Below are positions 8,923 through 17,852 of a stretch of 64,000 bases of DNA, piece after piece. The stretch is from Snodgrassella alvi wkB2 (GTDB lineage Bacteria > Pseudomonadota > Gammaproteobacteria > Burkholderiales > Neisseriaceae), in contig NZ_CP007446.1 in assembly GCF_000600005.1 (NCBI RefSeq), positions 620,001 through 684,000 of the forward strand, given 5' to 3'. The notes under the pieces were generated by a model, which saw only the letters and a list, made by a program, of their open reading frames with translations, made no database searches and was not told the DNA's origin. Numbering within the stretch: position 1 is the first letter of the stretch; each line of letters starts with the position of its first letter. Both the position numbers and the translations under genes were made by a program.

Positions 8923-10229
8923 TACAGTCTGAAATCTGTCAGATTATCATCATTTTCAATTTCTATTTCCATATCAGAGTTTTTTTCTTCTTCTATTTTG
9001 AGTGATTCAAGTAGTTGCTGCCATGAAATCTCTGGATGTTGTTCTATAACGGTAAGCATATCCAAAAATGCCTTAATAGTGTTACGTGGCGTTTTGAAAT
9101 AGGCTTCTCCGATGGTTTGGTTACAATGAATCAGAAATGCCGTTAAAGAATCATCTGGGACAAGGTATTTAGTACTGTCTCCTGAGGCATAAATATGCCG
9201 AAGATTTTTTAGTAAAATATATAATTCTTCAGGGGAAAGACAGGCTAAATGTAATGCTGGGGATGAGTAATCGATTACGTCTGCTTGTTTAGCAAAATTA
9301 TTTTCTGCAAGTCTTGTTTGCAATGCTTCATAACTATATAAGCCTTTGTAAGGATCAAGCAGAAATTCAGGTGTTCCACCTAATAAGAAGCCAATATATT
9401 CAGCATTTCCCTGTAAGCAATCATTTAATATGCGTAGTATTTGCTCATAATTAGATTTTCTGGCCTGTGTATTGCTTAGCTTATATAAATTTACCATTTC
9501 GTCCAGATTAACCAATAATCCGCTATAACCAGCCTGTCGTACAAATAGACTCATTATTTTTAAAGCATCGTAAAAAAAAGCGTCGGAAATAATGGTCCTC
9601 ACCCCTAAATCATTGCGGGCATCGGTTTTGGTGCTGTATTCTGCTCTTAACCATTTAATCGCACAAGCTTTTAAATGTTCATTATCCTCTTCGCTTGCTT
9701 TCCAATATATTTCAATAACTTTGGCAAAATCATAACCTCCAACCATTTCAGATATGGCTGTGAGTCTTTTATGAATAACTTTCTCTACACTGTAGTCGTT
9801 GCTTTCTGCTTCTTTCTGAACTTGGGTAATGAATTTTTCTACAACACTGGTCAGGGCGTTTCCATCAGGTTTATTACGTGTAGACATATTTTTCATTAAT
9901 TCTGAGTAGAGATTTTTGGCCTGACCACCAGTAGCATGCAGGCGTCTGTCTGGAGATAAATCTGCATGTAATGTTACAAATTTCCGTTCCAGTGCAATTG
10001 CTCTTACTACACTCATAAAAAAAGTTTTGCCTGAACCATAGTCACCAATAATCAGCCTGAAAGCAGCTCCTCCATCTTCTATACGCTGGATATCTTGTAT
10101 CATGGCTTTTAATTCATTAACTCTTCCCACCTGTATATACTGAATACCGATTTTCGGGGTAACACCTGCTTTCAGGGATTGAATAATTGCATCTCTTTCT
10201 TTTGCTCTGATTTTTTTTTCTGTCATCAT
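8922..10229 (-). CDS. DUF2791-type P-loop ATPase, BrxD-like
   Basis: 435 residues with a Walker A GDYGSGKT (62-69), a LGVRTIISD signature near 208-216 and a Walker B LLVNLDEM (239-245). These are the marks of the BREX ATP-binding/DUF2791 family. BrxD of type 2 BREX is encoded beside an Lhr-like helicase in the same way as here. Two ATGs are adjacent (10229 and 10226); the SD AAGGA spaces better with the second. A run of nine adenines lies in codons 4-7. The gene starts 1 base after the TerB gene's stop. No PglX, PglZ or other BREX core genes are nearby, so this is not a complete BREX locus. Confidence 0.85.
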   Translation of the reverse strand: MMTEKKIRAKERDAIIQSLKAGVTPKIGIQYIQVGRVNELKAMIQDIQRIEDGGAAFRLIIGDYGSGKTFFMSVVRAIALERKFVTLHADLSPDRRLHATGGQAKNLYSELMKNMSTRNKPDGNALTSVVEKFITQVQKEAESNDYSVEKVIHKRLTAISEMVGGYDFAKVIEIYWKASEEDNEHLKACAIKWLRAEYSTKTDARNDLGVRTIISDAFFYDALKIMSLFVRQAGYSGLLVNLDEMVNLYKLSNTQARKSNYEQILRILNDCLQGNAEYIGFLLGGTPEFLLDPYKGLYSYEALQTRLAENNFAKQADVIDYSSPALHLACLSPEELYILLKNLRHIYASGDSTKYLVPDDSLTAFLIHCNQTIGEAYFKTPRNTIKAFLDMLTVIEQHPEISWQQLLESLKIEEEKNSDMEIEIENDDNLTDFRL

Positions 10230-10230
10230 T

Positions 10231-12660
10231 TTATCCTTGTAATTCAGTTAATATTTCAAAATCTATATAAATATCATTATTTTCTTCTATAAGTGGTGCA
10301 TCTACACATTCATAGGCCCATTCGTTTATGGTTTCAATTGCACCGTCGGGCAATAAATTAAATTTTTTGCATAATTCAATATATTCATCACGCTTCCAAT
10401 GTTCTCTTGTAATCAAAATGTTTAAGAACTGTTGATGAGTGCTATCAAGATTCTGGTTATCCGGCAATTCAGGCTGAGGTACTGTCGGTTCTTCTTCAAT
10501 ATCAGTAAATATAGAGCTTAGTAACGATTGCACATCACTGGTTTCGCTTTCATGCAGTTTAAGAATAGCCGAGTCAAGGATAATATTGCTTTTTTTATCT
10601 GTATCAGTTTTATTATTTTCTGATGCTGCTAATGGTTGTTTTTGCAGAGCTTTGTTGGAGGATGCTGATAGTGTGTGAATGTCATTGACTACGGTAAATT
10701 TGTCTAACCCTAAAGCAGTGTATAATTTTTCAATCTGTTTGATTTCAGCAGGTGCTGCATCACCGTCTGCCAGAGCAATGGAAATGAGCAGATGACTAAT
10801 AATTTTTCTTTGGTTGGAATCAAGTTTTGCTATTTTATCTCTTAAACCTTGCATGCCATGAGTATTATTCAAACACGATAATAAAAAAAGTTGTAAATAC
10901 TGTTTTTCTGTATCTTGTAAATTTTGATTAGAATCTATAAAACGTTTTAGTAATTCTTTTTCTTTCTCATGAATGAAACCATCAATATTTGCTACGATTA
11001 CGCCTAGTCTTATTAATAGCTCAGTATATCGAAACTCTGCACTGGGCTGAAAATTCACTAAATCCGGAGAATCATGTAGTACAATTTTATCTTCAGGATT
11101 GATTTTAATTGTTTGAATGCGGCTGTCAGGTATTATAGTTAAACCAAATTTGTTTGCCATCCGCTGCATCAGCTCATTTTCTTTTTTATTAATTGCTTTT
11201 GGTAATTCGGTATTGATATTTTTCCAAAAATCCTTTACCGAAGCCAAACCGCTCTGCTCCAGCAAGACATGATTGACCCATGCTCTGAACTGTTTAATTA
11301 CAGCAGAATCATTTTTATTAAACAGTTCTGCCGGCAACAAAGTTAGGGCAGTAATATCGTTACGGGAAGAATTTTCTCTTGCTAAGTAACGGCTGTATTC
11401 ACCCAGTAAATTTGTACATAGTTCCGCTATTGCAATCAAGCTTTTTAAAGGTTTTGTTAATATGCTTGGGTCTGGTAAATTGGGATTATCCCATTGGCAA
11501 AAACCAATGGAGCGATTTGCAGCCTGATAGTCGATTTTTAATCTTGTCTTATTAGGTTTAATCAGGATACCCGCAGGAAAATGTTTATTAAATTTCAGAA
11601 AAAAAAGCTGTCGAAACTCCTCTTTACAGCGTCGTGCAGCTGTTCTGAAATAATATTCAGGAGTGTAATCTAACCAGTCTAACGCTAAGCTTGCCTTTAC
11701 AGGTTTTTCATTTTTTACTGTTACAGCCAGTATCAGTTTAAAAAATAATTCATTTGAAAATTGGAATAATTCATTTTTCAGCTGTTTGGTAATAGCTGGA
11801 CGTAAATAGATCATTAATGCCAGTAAATTGCCCGAATAATTATTAAAAGAATAATTACTGTCATAAATTTTTCGTAAACGTATTATTTCATAAAATATCT
11901 CAAAATATTCTTTTATATCAATTAAATGAATAGAGTTTTTATTGGCAATGATGCGACGTTCCAAACCATAAAAATATAGGAAAACATAGCCTATAGGCAT
12001 ATTGGGATGAGAACGATCAGATGCCAGCCAATCTAAATATATCCCGCGACATTGAGGAGAAAGTTCTGAATAGCTTGGCCAATAGCATAATGTAGCATCA
12101 GTATAGAATTCAGTCTCATTTTCAATTTCAACTGGTTTAGACACAGGTAAAGCAGGATCAATCAAACTATCTTCACTACTGTATCCGTTTAATCCCATTA
12201 ATTTACTGCCGTAGAAAATAAATCCTTTGTTCAATTCCCGGTTTTGAATGGTAATTGAACTATCCTGCGGGAGCCAGCGTCCGTCTTCGATATCCTGAAT
12301 TTCTGATTTTTTTGAATAATTATCGGAGGTAATTGTAAAAGTTACCAGTTCATCATCTTCATTTTTATTAACTGATTGTTTATCATTATTATATTGAGTC
12401 GATAACTCGATAATAACTGAATTGATATTATTTTGAGAATAGGGTTGTTGCGTGTTGCTATCATATTCTGATTTTTCAGATTCTGTTTCTACAGACAAAA
12501 TATTATCTTGATGAGGTTTGGCTATTTGCGAAGCCGAGCTTTTCTGAATACGATTGCGTGATGTTGGAGCTGGTGGTTTTTGCTTTTTATTGGAAAAGAT
12601 GATTATTAATGAAAAAAAAATTGCTATACAAGTAAAAATCACCATTTTATAAAATGCCAT
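10231..12660 (-). CDS. Membrane-anchored TerB-N / TerB / TerB-C domain protein
   Basis: 809 residues. One N-terminal membrane helix (about 6-22), a charged low-complexity linker to about 105, then a TerB-N domain recognisable by YWPSYSELSPQCRGIYLDWL and PIGYVFLYFYGLERR (roughly 130-235). After a helical middle region comes a TerB domain (about 565-690) with two repeats containing VIVANIDGFIHEKE and SIALADGDAAPAEI, whose acidic residues are the metal-binding positions of TerB, and a TerB-C domain at the end. First gene of the operon with a DUF2791 ATPase and a helicase. TerB-N/TerB-C proteins have been linked by comparative genomics to stress and DNA-processing systems; activity is unknown. 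Confidence 0.85.
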   Translation of the reverse strand: MAFYKMVIFTCIAIFFSLIIIFSNKKQKPPAPTSRNRIQKSSASQIAKPHQDNILSVETESEKSEYDSNTQQPYSQNNINSVIIELSTQYNNDKQSVNKNEDDELVTFTITSDNYSKKSEIQDIEDGRWLPQDSSITIQNRELNKGFIFYGSKLMGLNGYSSEDSLIDPALPVSKPVEIENETEFYTDATLCYWPSYSELSPQCRGIYLDWLASDRSHPNMPIGYVFLYFYGLERRIIANKNSIHLIDIKEYFEIFYEIIRLRKIYDSNYSFNNYSGNLLALMIYLRPAITKQLKNELFQFSNELFFKLILAVTVKNEKPVKASLALDWLDYTPEYYFRTAARRCKEEFRQLFFLKFNKHFPAGILIKPNKTRLKIDYQAANRSIGFCQWDNPNLPDPSILTKPLKSLIAIAELCTNLLGEYSRYLARENSSRNDITALTLLPAELFNKNDSAVIKQFRAWVNHVLLEQSGLASVKDFWKNINTELPKAINKKENELMQRMANKFGLTIIPDSRIQTIKINPEDKIVLHDSPDLVNFQPSAEFRYTELLIRLGVIVANIDGFIHEKEKELLKRFIDSNQNLQDTEKQYLQLFLLSCLNNTHGMQGLRDKIAKLDSNQRKIISHLLISIALADGDAAPAEIKQIEKLYTALGLDKFTVVNDIHTLSASSNKALQKQPLAASENNKTDTDKKSNIILDSAILKLHESETSDVQSLLSSIFTDIEEEPTVPQPELPDNQNLDSTHQQFLNILITREHWKRDEYIELCKKFNLLPDGAIETINEWAYECVDAPLIEENNDIYIDFEILTELQG

Positions 12661-13038
12661 TCCACTTTAATTCAATGTTAAAAACATATAGAAATAGTTA
12701 ACAAACAAAAGCTGACTGCCTAATACACATTTTATGTAAATATATTTTTAGATATTACGACCATATATATATTTAAGCCAAGTTATTTGGCTTTTTTTAA
12801 TTTGAAATGGAATAATTTATTAGTTTGTGTTGTTTTATGTACAATAAATTTGATGTGTATAAAGCTATTGAGATGATTAACTAGGTCAATTCTTATACTA
12901 TATTAATATTTTTGAAGAAATTAACTTGGTTATTTATTTGAGCAATTATTATTTTTATTAAGTTGTATAGATAACGCACTTAGGTTCAAGCTGCCGTATA
13001 ATCACTCATTTCCTAGTTGGCTGTGAAAGAAATTACGC
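12661..13038. other. Intergenic region between the TerB operon and rdgC
   Basis: 378 bases, strongly AT-rich. It should hold the promoter of the leftward TerB operon and that of rdgC; TATAAT at 12997-13002 is a good -10 for rdgC. A plus-strand hairpin terminator (12775-12798) lies inside it with no plus-strand gene in front. Nothing else recognised. Confidence 0.6.
12775..12798 (+). terminator. Intrinsic terminator with no visible upstream gene
   Basis: AAGCCAA (12775-12781) pairs with TTGGCTT (12787-12793) and runs into a T tract to 12798. The T tract is only on the plus strand, yet no plus-strand gene precedes it. It may end a short RNA starting in 12661-12770 or be left over from a gene displaced by the island. 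Confidence 0.6.
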
Positions 13039-13941
13039 ATGTGGTTTAAGCAATTAAGTATTTATCCGCTCAATAAAGACAATCTGCCGAATTTAGAAAC
13101 TTTGGTTGATAAGCTGACCGAAGCTCAGTTTAAGCCGTGTATGGGATTGGATTGGGACAGTATTGGTTTTGCCAGTCCTGTATCGTTTAGCCCTGAGATG
13201 GTATTTCCGGCACAGAATACATGGCGCATTGCGCTCAAAAAAGAAGAAAAAGTATTACCGGCAGCCGTGGTGCGCGATATTCTTGACGAAAAAATTAATG
13301 AGATTCGTGAAGCTGAAGGGCGGAATGTCGGGCGTAAGGAGAAGATGGAGCTGAAAGAAACCATCACCGATGATTTGTTACCGCGTGCTTTTACTAAAAG
13401 TGGTAAAACAGAAGCCATTATTGATACTCAGCGCGGCTTATTAATGATTAATCAGGCCAATGCCAATCGTGCTGAAATGCTGCTTACGAAATTACGTGAG
13501 GCACTGGGCGGACTGGAAGCGAAGCTGCCACGCACTCAGCAGTCGCCTGGCAGTCTGATGACGGAATGGCTGTTAAGAGGAGATGCGGCCGGTCATTTTG
13601 AACTGGACTGTGATTGTGAACTCAAAGGATTAGGTGATGCTGCACCTGTAGTTCGTATCAGCCATCAGGATTTAACCGCAGAGGAAGTGGTTAATCTGGT
13701 CAAAAATGGTAAGGTTGTTACTCAGTTGGGGTTATGCTGGCAGGACAGAGTACGTTTTGTGCTGACGCAGGATTTTACTCTTAAACGTATTCAGTTTCTG
13801 GATGTGATTCAGGAGGAAGCTGCAGGGCAGGGAGACGATATGCAAAGTATAACCTTTGCATCACAAATACTGATGGCAGAAGCCTTAGGCGATCTGCTTG
13901 CTGAGCTGGTGCATCATTTGGGCGGTTGGTTACCGGAATAA
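13039..13941 (+). CDS. rdgC: Recombination-associated protein RdgC
   Basis: 300 residues, the normal RdgC length. Diagnostic family segments are the start MWFKQLSIYPL, the KEEKVLPAAVVRDIL stretch with GRKEKMELKE, LLPRAFTKSGKTEAIID, and the GSLMTEWL region. RdgC forms ring-shaped dimers on double-stranded DNA and limits RecA action; in Neisseria it also affects pilin variation. Promoter -10 TATAAT is about 37 bases upstream. It stands alone, followed at 90 bases by dcd on the same strand. Confidence 0.95.
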   Translation: MWFKQLSIYPLNKDNLPNLETLVDKLTEAQFKPCMGLDWDSIGFASPVSFSPEMVFPAQNTWRIALKKEEKVLPAAVVRDILDEKINEIREAEGRNVGRKEKMELKETITDDLLPRAFTKSGKTEAIIDTQRGLLMINQANANRAEMLLTKLREALGGLEAKLPRTQQSPGSLMTEWLLRGDAAGHFELDCDCELKGLGDAAPVVRISHQDLTAEEVVNLVKNGKVVTQLGLCWQDRVRFVLTQDFTLKRIQFLDVIQEEAAGQGDDMQSITFASQILMAEALGDLLAELVHHLGGWLPE

Positions 13942-14030
13942 TGGCTTTAAACGGCGTAAATAGTCGCAATTTGCCTGCAACTATGGCATTGGCTTCGGTA
14001 TAATGCGCTAAATTTATTAAGGATACTGTC

Positions 14031-14597
14031 ATGAGTATTAAGTCAGACAAATGGATACGCCGTATGAGTGAAGAGCACGGCATGATTGAACCGTTTGAAC
14101 CTAATCAGATTAAGCAGTTAAACGGTGAAAAAATCATTTCCTATGGTACTTCCAGCTATGGCTACGATATTCGCTGTGCACGCGAATTCAAGATTTTTAC
14201 TAATATCAACAGTACTATTGTAGACCCGAAAAATTTTGATACGCGTAATTTTGTAACTGTTGAAGACGACTTTTGCATCATTCCGCCTAATTCGTTTGCT
14301 TTGGCACGTACTGTGGAATATTTCCGTATCCCGCGCAATGTTCTGACTGTTTGTCTGGGTAAATCCACTTATGCACGTTGCGGTATTATCGTTAATGTCA
14401 CGCCATTTGAACCTGAATGGGAAGGCTATGTAACTCTGGAATTTTCCAATACCACGCCATTACCGGCAAAGATTTATGCTAATGAAGGGGTGGCACAGGT
14501 ATTGTTTTTTGAAAGTGATGAAGAGTGCGCTACTTCTTATAAGGATCGTGCCGGTAAATATATGGGGCAGACGGGCGTAACTTTACCTAAAGCTTGA
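14031..14597 (+). CDS. dcd: dCTP deaminase
   Basis: 188 residues, standard for the E. coli-type enzyme that converts dCTP to dUTP. Clear motifs: [12 protein letters not shown] start, [16 protein letters not shown], and the catalytic stretch [30 protein letters not shown], with a C-terminal [10 protein letters not shown] that closes over substrate. SD AAGGA is 7 bases before the ATG and a TATAAT lies at 13999-14004. Cytosolic enzyme of the thymidylate supply pathway. Confidence 0.96.
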   Translation: MSIKSDKWIRRMSEEHGMIEPFEPNQIKQLNGEKIISYGTSSYGYDIRCAREFKIFTNINSTIVDPKNFDTRNFVTVEDDFCIIPPNSFALARTVEYFRIPRNVLTVCLGKSTYARCGIIVNVTPFEPEWEGYVTLEFSNTTPLPAKIYANEGVAQVLFFESDEECATSYKDRAGKYMGQTGVTLPKA

Positions 14598-14613
14598 TAT
14601 AAGTCTGTGTTTG

Positions 14614-14636
14614 AAAAAGGACGCAATTGCGTCCTT
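14614..14636. terminator. Terminator between dcd and the DUF486 gene
   Basis: A perfect 20-base palindrome at 14617-14636 (arms AAGGACGCAA / TTGCGTCCTT). On the minus strand it is followed by five Ts, so it mainly ends the leftward DUF486 gene; on the plus strand it can fold after dcd but has a short T run. Confidence 0.75.
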
Positions 14637-14670
14637 AAAAATCGGGATGTTCAGGTGGTGGTTTTACAGA

Positions 14671-15015
14671 TTAGCGTTTAAAAGCAAAATACACTGCACC
14701 AAGAATAAAGCCGAAGCTGATTAAATAGTTAAGTCTGAACTCATCCTTTAAATAAAGAATCGCAAACAGAGTAAATACGACCAGTGTCACTACTTCCTGA
14801 ATAATCTTCAGTTGAAATGGTTTAATCCCCCAATGTGCTCCCAGATGATTGGCAGGCACTGCAAGACAATATTCAAATAGAGCAATTCCCCAACTAATCA
14901 AAATAATCCGCCAGAGCGGAAATTGGTAATTATTGGGTTTAATATGCCAGTACCATGCAGTAGTCATGACCAGGTTGGATGCTGTGAGCAAACAAATAAC
15001 AATTAAGTAATGCAT
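14671..15015 (-). CDS. DUF486 / DMT-like small membrane protein
   Basis: 114 residues from ATG 15015, with four membrane helices. Recognised by the N-terminal LTASNLVMTTAWYWHIK, LISWGIALFEYCLAVPANHLGAHW and QLKIIQEVVTLVVF stretches of the DUF486 family, distant relatives of small multidrug-type DMT transporters. I place the start at MHYLIV because family members begin there; an in-frame ATG 48 bases upstream would add 16 residues and neither start has a good SD. Function unknown. Confidence 0.8.
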   Translation of the reverse strand: MHYLIVICLLTASNLVMTTAWYWHIKPNNYQFPLWRIILISWGIALFEYCLAVPANHLGAHWGIKPFQLKIIQEVVTLVVFTLFAILYLKDEFRLNYLISFGFILGAVYFAFKR

Positions 15016-15683
15016 AATGATGTGATGTATATAAATTGATGATCTCTTAATAAGATAAATCATACAATGAAGAAATGGTTTTGTTCATATACTCGGAATG
15101 AAAAATATATCTTACTGCAATCAATGTTTTATTCAAAGATAAATAGCAGGAAGTAATAGAAATGTAATAAGTAATTAATACAAAATTTTATATGTTTTAT
15201 TGATATATATTTAAGCTTTGAATTCAGTTGTATATTTATACTTAATATTAAGTATATCTGTAATTATCTGGAACTGTATTTAGATAGTTTAAGTAAAAGG
15301 TTTACTGTATCTGCGGGTAAAGAGTACAGATAGTGTTTTGAGTAATAAAAATGATGAAGCAGATATTGATTAAGGAAGAAGGTTTTTTGCAATATGTGTC
15401 TGGATTAGTAATTAAAATATATGCTTTTCAACTGAATTTCTTACAAACTGAAATTAATTTCAATTTGGCGCCAGGCAATGGTGATATATCTGAAAAAGAT
15501 ATTTATGACTTGTAATTCTAAATAAATCAATAATTTTTGTGTTAAGGGTGAGCTGGATTCTGGAAGTGGTTTCCGGTGATATTAAGTTTACTAAATTATA
15601 GCTTATGTCTGTGAATGGATTTTTTGTTTGTATGTACGATGAAGAATAAAACAGGTGTTTGCATAGTAATGCAAACACCTGTT
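15016..15683. other. AT-rich intergenic region
   Basis: About 670 bases between two leftward genes. It holds the upstream region of the DUF486 gene, a possible 54-codon frame (15351-15515) and the terminator of the methyltransferase gene at its right end. No RNA gene or mobile element remnant recognised. Confidence 0.5.
15351..15515 (+). CDS. Possible small protein, unrecognised
   Basis: An open frame of 54 codons starting with two ATGs (15351, 15354) and ending in TAA. No convincing SD precedes it, composition is that of AT-rich random sequence, and I recognise no motif. Listed only because it fills an otherwise empty interval; it may well be non-coding. Confidence 0.15.
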   Translation: MMKQILIKEEGFLQYVSGLVIKIYAFQLNFLQTEINFNLAPGNGDISEKDIYDL

Positions 15684-15685
15684 TT
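15648..15685 (-). terminator. Terminator of the methyltransferase gene
   Basis: A perfect 17-base stem (15648-15664 with 15669-15685) and a 4-base loop. The left arm overlaps the TAA stop of the leftward methyltransferase gene. The A/T ends of the stem give a T run on either strand. Confidence 0.8.
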
Positions 15686-16790
15686 ATTGAATGCCTAATT
15701 GCCACAAAGAAGTGATTTCACGATTACGGGCATAGGAAAGTGGATGATGTTGTTCCCGGGCTTTTTGATGCGTGGGTTGAGTATCGATTTTATGAATAAT
15801 TTTTAACCCTGCTGCTTCTATCCATTGATGTAAGGCTTCTGAGGGGCGTAAGCCCAGATGTTCAGCTATATCGGACATAATCAGCCATACCTGCCCGTTT
15901 GCTGAGAGGTGGTTTCTGATATTTTCCAGAAATGTTTTCAACATTTGATGGTTGGGGTCATAGAGTGCGGTTTCTATATCGCTGCTTGGTTTTGCGGGTA
16001 ACCATGGAGGATTGCAGACAATAAGATCGGCCTTGCCCTCAGGAAACAGGCTGGTATGCTGAATATGAATTTGTTTATTTAAACCCAGACGCTCTATATT
16101 TGCTTGTGCGCATACAATGGCGCGCGGGTTATTATCTGTTGCAATGATTTCAGGTATTCCACGCTGTGCGAGTATAGCTGCCAGTACGCCACTGCCGGTT
16201 CCGATGTCCCATGCTGTCTGACAGGCAGAGGGAAGTGCTGCATGGGCAACCAGTTCAAGATATTCACCGCGTACGGGCGAAAATACACCGTAAGGAACAT
16301 GGATTTTTTGTCCTTGCAATGCAGGAATGGAAACACCGGTTTTATGCCACTCATAAGCGCCAATATAGCCTAATAACAGATGCAATGGCAGAAGTAGGGC
16401 GTTCTGATTGGGTTTGCCGAATACGTCGTTCAGAGCAGCTGCAATGTCTGGTGCGCGACTATTGTTAAGTATGCCCTGAGGTTGAATCTCTACTAATAGA
16501 AGCTGGAACAGGCGGCTGTGCTGAGCCTGTTGCAAACGATGTTTATGAAAATCAGTATGAATACGGGCTTTACTGCGAACACGTTTTTTAATCGCAGCCA
16601 GTAGTTGTTTACCCTGATGATAATCACCGCGCCAGAGCAATGCAGTATGCTGACGCATGAGTTGAATCGCCTGTTCAGCGCTGATCTGAGTGATAGCCTG
16701 AATGTGTTTCGGAGCGGGATGGCGGCTGTCGCCTCCCCAGTCTGCCTGCATGTTTTGTGCGTTTTCTGTCCAGTGAATGGTTTCGTTCAT
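15684..16790 (-). CDS. Class I SAM-dependent methyltransferase (HemK/RlmG-like, MTS domain)
   Basis: 368 residues. The C-terminal two thirds is a small-domain methyltransferase: WDIGTGSGVLAAILAQRG is the SAM-binding motif I, IIATDNNPRAIVCAQANIERL follows, and the catalytic motif NPPW sits in ADLIVCNPPWLPAKP. NPPW marks enzymes that methylate an exocyclic or amide nitrogen in RNA, DNA or protein. The N-terminal ~140 residues form a separate helical domain. Substrate cannot be assigned from sequence. Single gene with its own terminator. Confidence 0.82.
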   Translation of the reverse strand: MNETIHWTENAQNMQADWGGDSRHPAPKHIQAITQISAEQAIQLMRQHTALLWRGDYHQGKQLLAAIKKRVRSKARIHTDFHKHRLQQAQHSRLFQLLLVEIQPQGILNNSRAPDIAAALNDVFGKPNQNALLLPLHLLLGYIGAYEWHKTGVSIPALQGQKIHVPYGVFSPVRGEYLELVAHAALPSACQTAWDIGTGSGVLAAILAQRGIPEIIATDNNPRAIVCAQANIERLGLNKQIHIQHTSLFPEGKADLIVCNPPWLPAKPSSDIETALYDPNHQMLKTFLENIRNHLSANGQVWLIMSDIAEHLGLRPSEALHQWIEAAGLKIIHKIDTQPTHQKAREQHHPLSYARNREITSLWQLGIQ

Positions 16791-16896
16791 GTTGGTTTGT
16801 TATATAAAAGGCATTATATAAGAGAATAATATGTTAAACGGGGTTGCAGGTAAATAATATGGCTATGGATTGGGTGTACATGATTTTGCAGAAATA

Positions 16897-16933
16897 AAAA
16901 CTGCCTGAACTTAACAGATGTTCAGGCAGTTTT
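16897..16933 (-). terminator. Terminator of the BI-1 gene, arms containing ACTGCCTGAA
   Basis: A 14-base stem (16897-16910 with 16920-16933) and a 9-base loop, followed on the minus strand by a T run. Both arms carry ACTGCCTGAA, a relative of the Neisseriaceae DNA uptake sequences. Inverted uptake sequences used as terminators are typical of the family. Confidence 0.8.
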
Positions 16934-16949
16934 GTAGTTGGTATGTATT

Positions 16950-17642
16950 TTAGCGGTTATCCATTATAGCCAGCAGAATTTGTATCAGACTGGTAAAGAT
17001 ATTGTACAAAGAGACAAACAGAGTGAGTGCTGCACTGGTTGCACTGTCTTCACCACCGGCAATAACTGTACGGATTTGCCACATAATCATCAGTGAACTG
17101 AAAATGACAAAACCGGCTGCAATAGTGAGTGACAAAACCGGTAAATGCATAAACATATTCAGAATCATACCGATAATTAAAACAACTGCTCCAACGACCA
17201 GAAACTGACCAATACCTTTCATTTCAGATTTGGAACGATGAGCAATTGTTGCCATGGTAAAAAATACGGCCGCTGTCATTAATGCTGCCATACCTACAAT
17301 TTGTGATCCGACAGCAGAAGCCACAGCAAGTTGTAAAAGCGGAGAGATGAAAAATCCGATAACAAAAGTAAAAACCATTAACAAGGCTATACCCAGATTG
17401 TTATAACGGTTTTTTTCAATTGCAAACATCAGCCCGTAAGCGAGAATAAAAAACGCTACAACTGATAGCCATGAATTGCTAAACAGAGCATAGAAATTTA
17501 TATAATTACCTGCGTAAGCACCTGCAGCACAGGGCAGGAAAGAAAGTCCGAGCAGGCTGTAGGCTTTGCGCAGAACAACGGTTTGCTGGTTGTCCCCTGC
17601 CTGACCCAGCTGGGTAAAATCGTAAGTGTTACGAGATTTCAT
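16950..17642 (-). CDS. Bax inhibitor-1 / YccA family membrane protein
   Basis: 230 residues with seven predicted membrane helices after a short cytoplasmic N-terminus. The family's MTAAVFFTMATIAHRSK and the C-terminal SLYNIFTSLIQILLAIMDNR segments are present. Bacterial members include YccA, an inhibitor of the FtsH protease, and the calcium-leak protein BsYetJ. Inner-membrane location is certain from composition; exact role is not. Monocistronic with its own terminator. Confidence 0.9.
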   Translation of the reverse strand: MKSRNTYDFTQLGQAGDNQQTVVLRKAYSLLGLSFLPCAAGAYAGNYINFYALFSNSWLSVVAFFILAYGLMFAIEKNRYNNLGIALLMVFTFVIGFFISPLLQLAVASAVGSQIVGMAALMTAAVFFTMATIAHRSKSEMKGIGQFLVVGAVVLIIGMILNMFMHLPVLSLTIAAGFVIFSSLMIMWQIRTVIAGGEDSATSAALTLFVSLYNIFTSLIQILLAIMDNR

Positions 17643-17852
17643 GAATAATATTCTCCGTGATTTTGTCAGTAAATAATTTCTCTGGTTAATTATATTGTAA
17701 CAATTGTTGGCGAAATGTGCACAATAATGATGAATTGTTACAATAAAAATGTTGATTTTAATTTTTAAATATATTTTCTAATAATATTAGGCTGATTTGG
17801 ATTTTTTCAAGGATTTTGAATCGCCGGCAGAATACATAAATGAGCAGAAATA

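Noticed and set aside
6688-12660. Complete BREX or restriction-modification locus
   Set aside because: No methyltransferase, PglZ, BrxL or nuclease gene is next to the helicase and ATPase.
15460-15705. Leftward open frame of 81 codons at the end of the methyltransferase gene
   Set aside because: It overlaps the methyltransferase 3' end and its terminator and looks like random AT-rich sequence.
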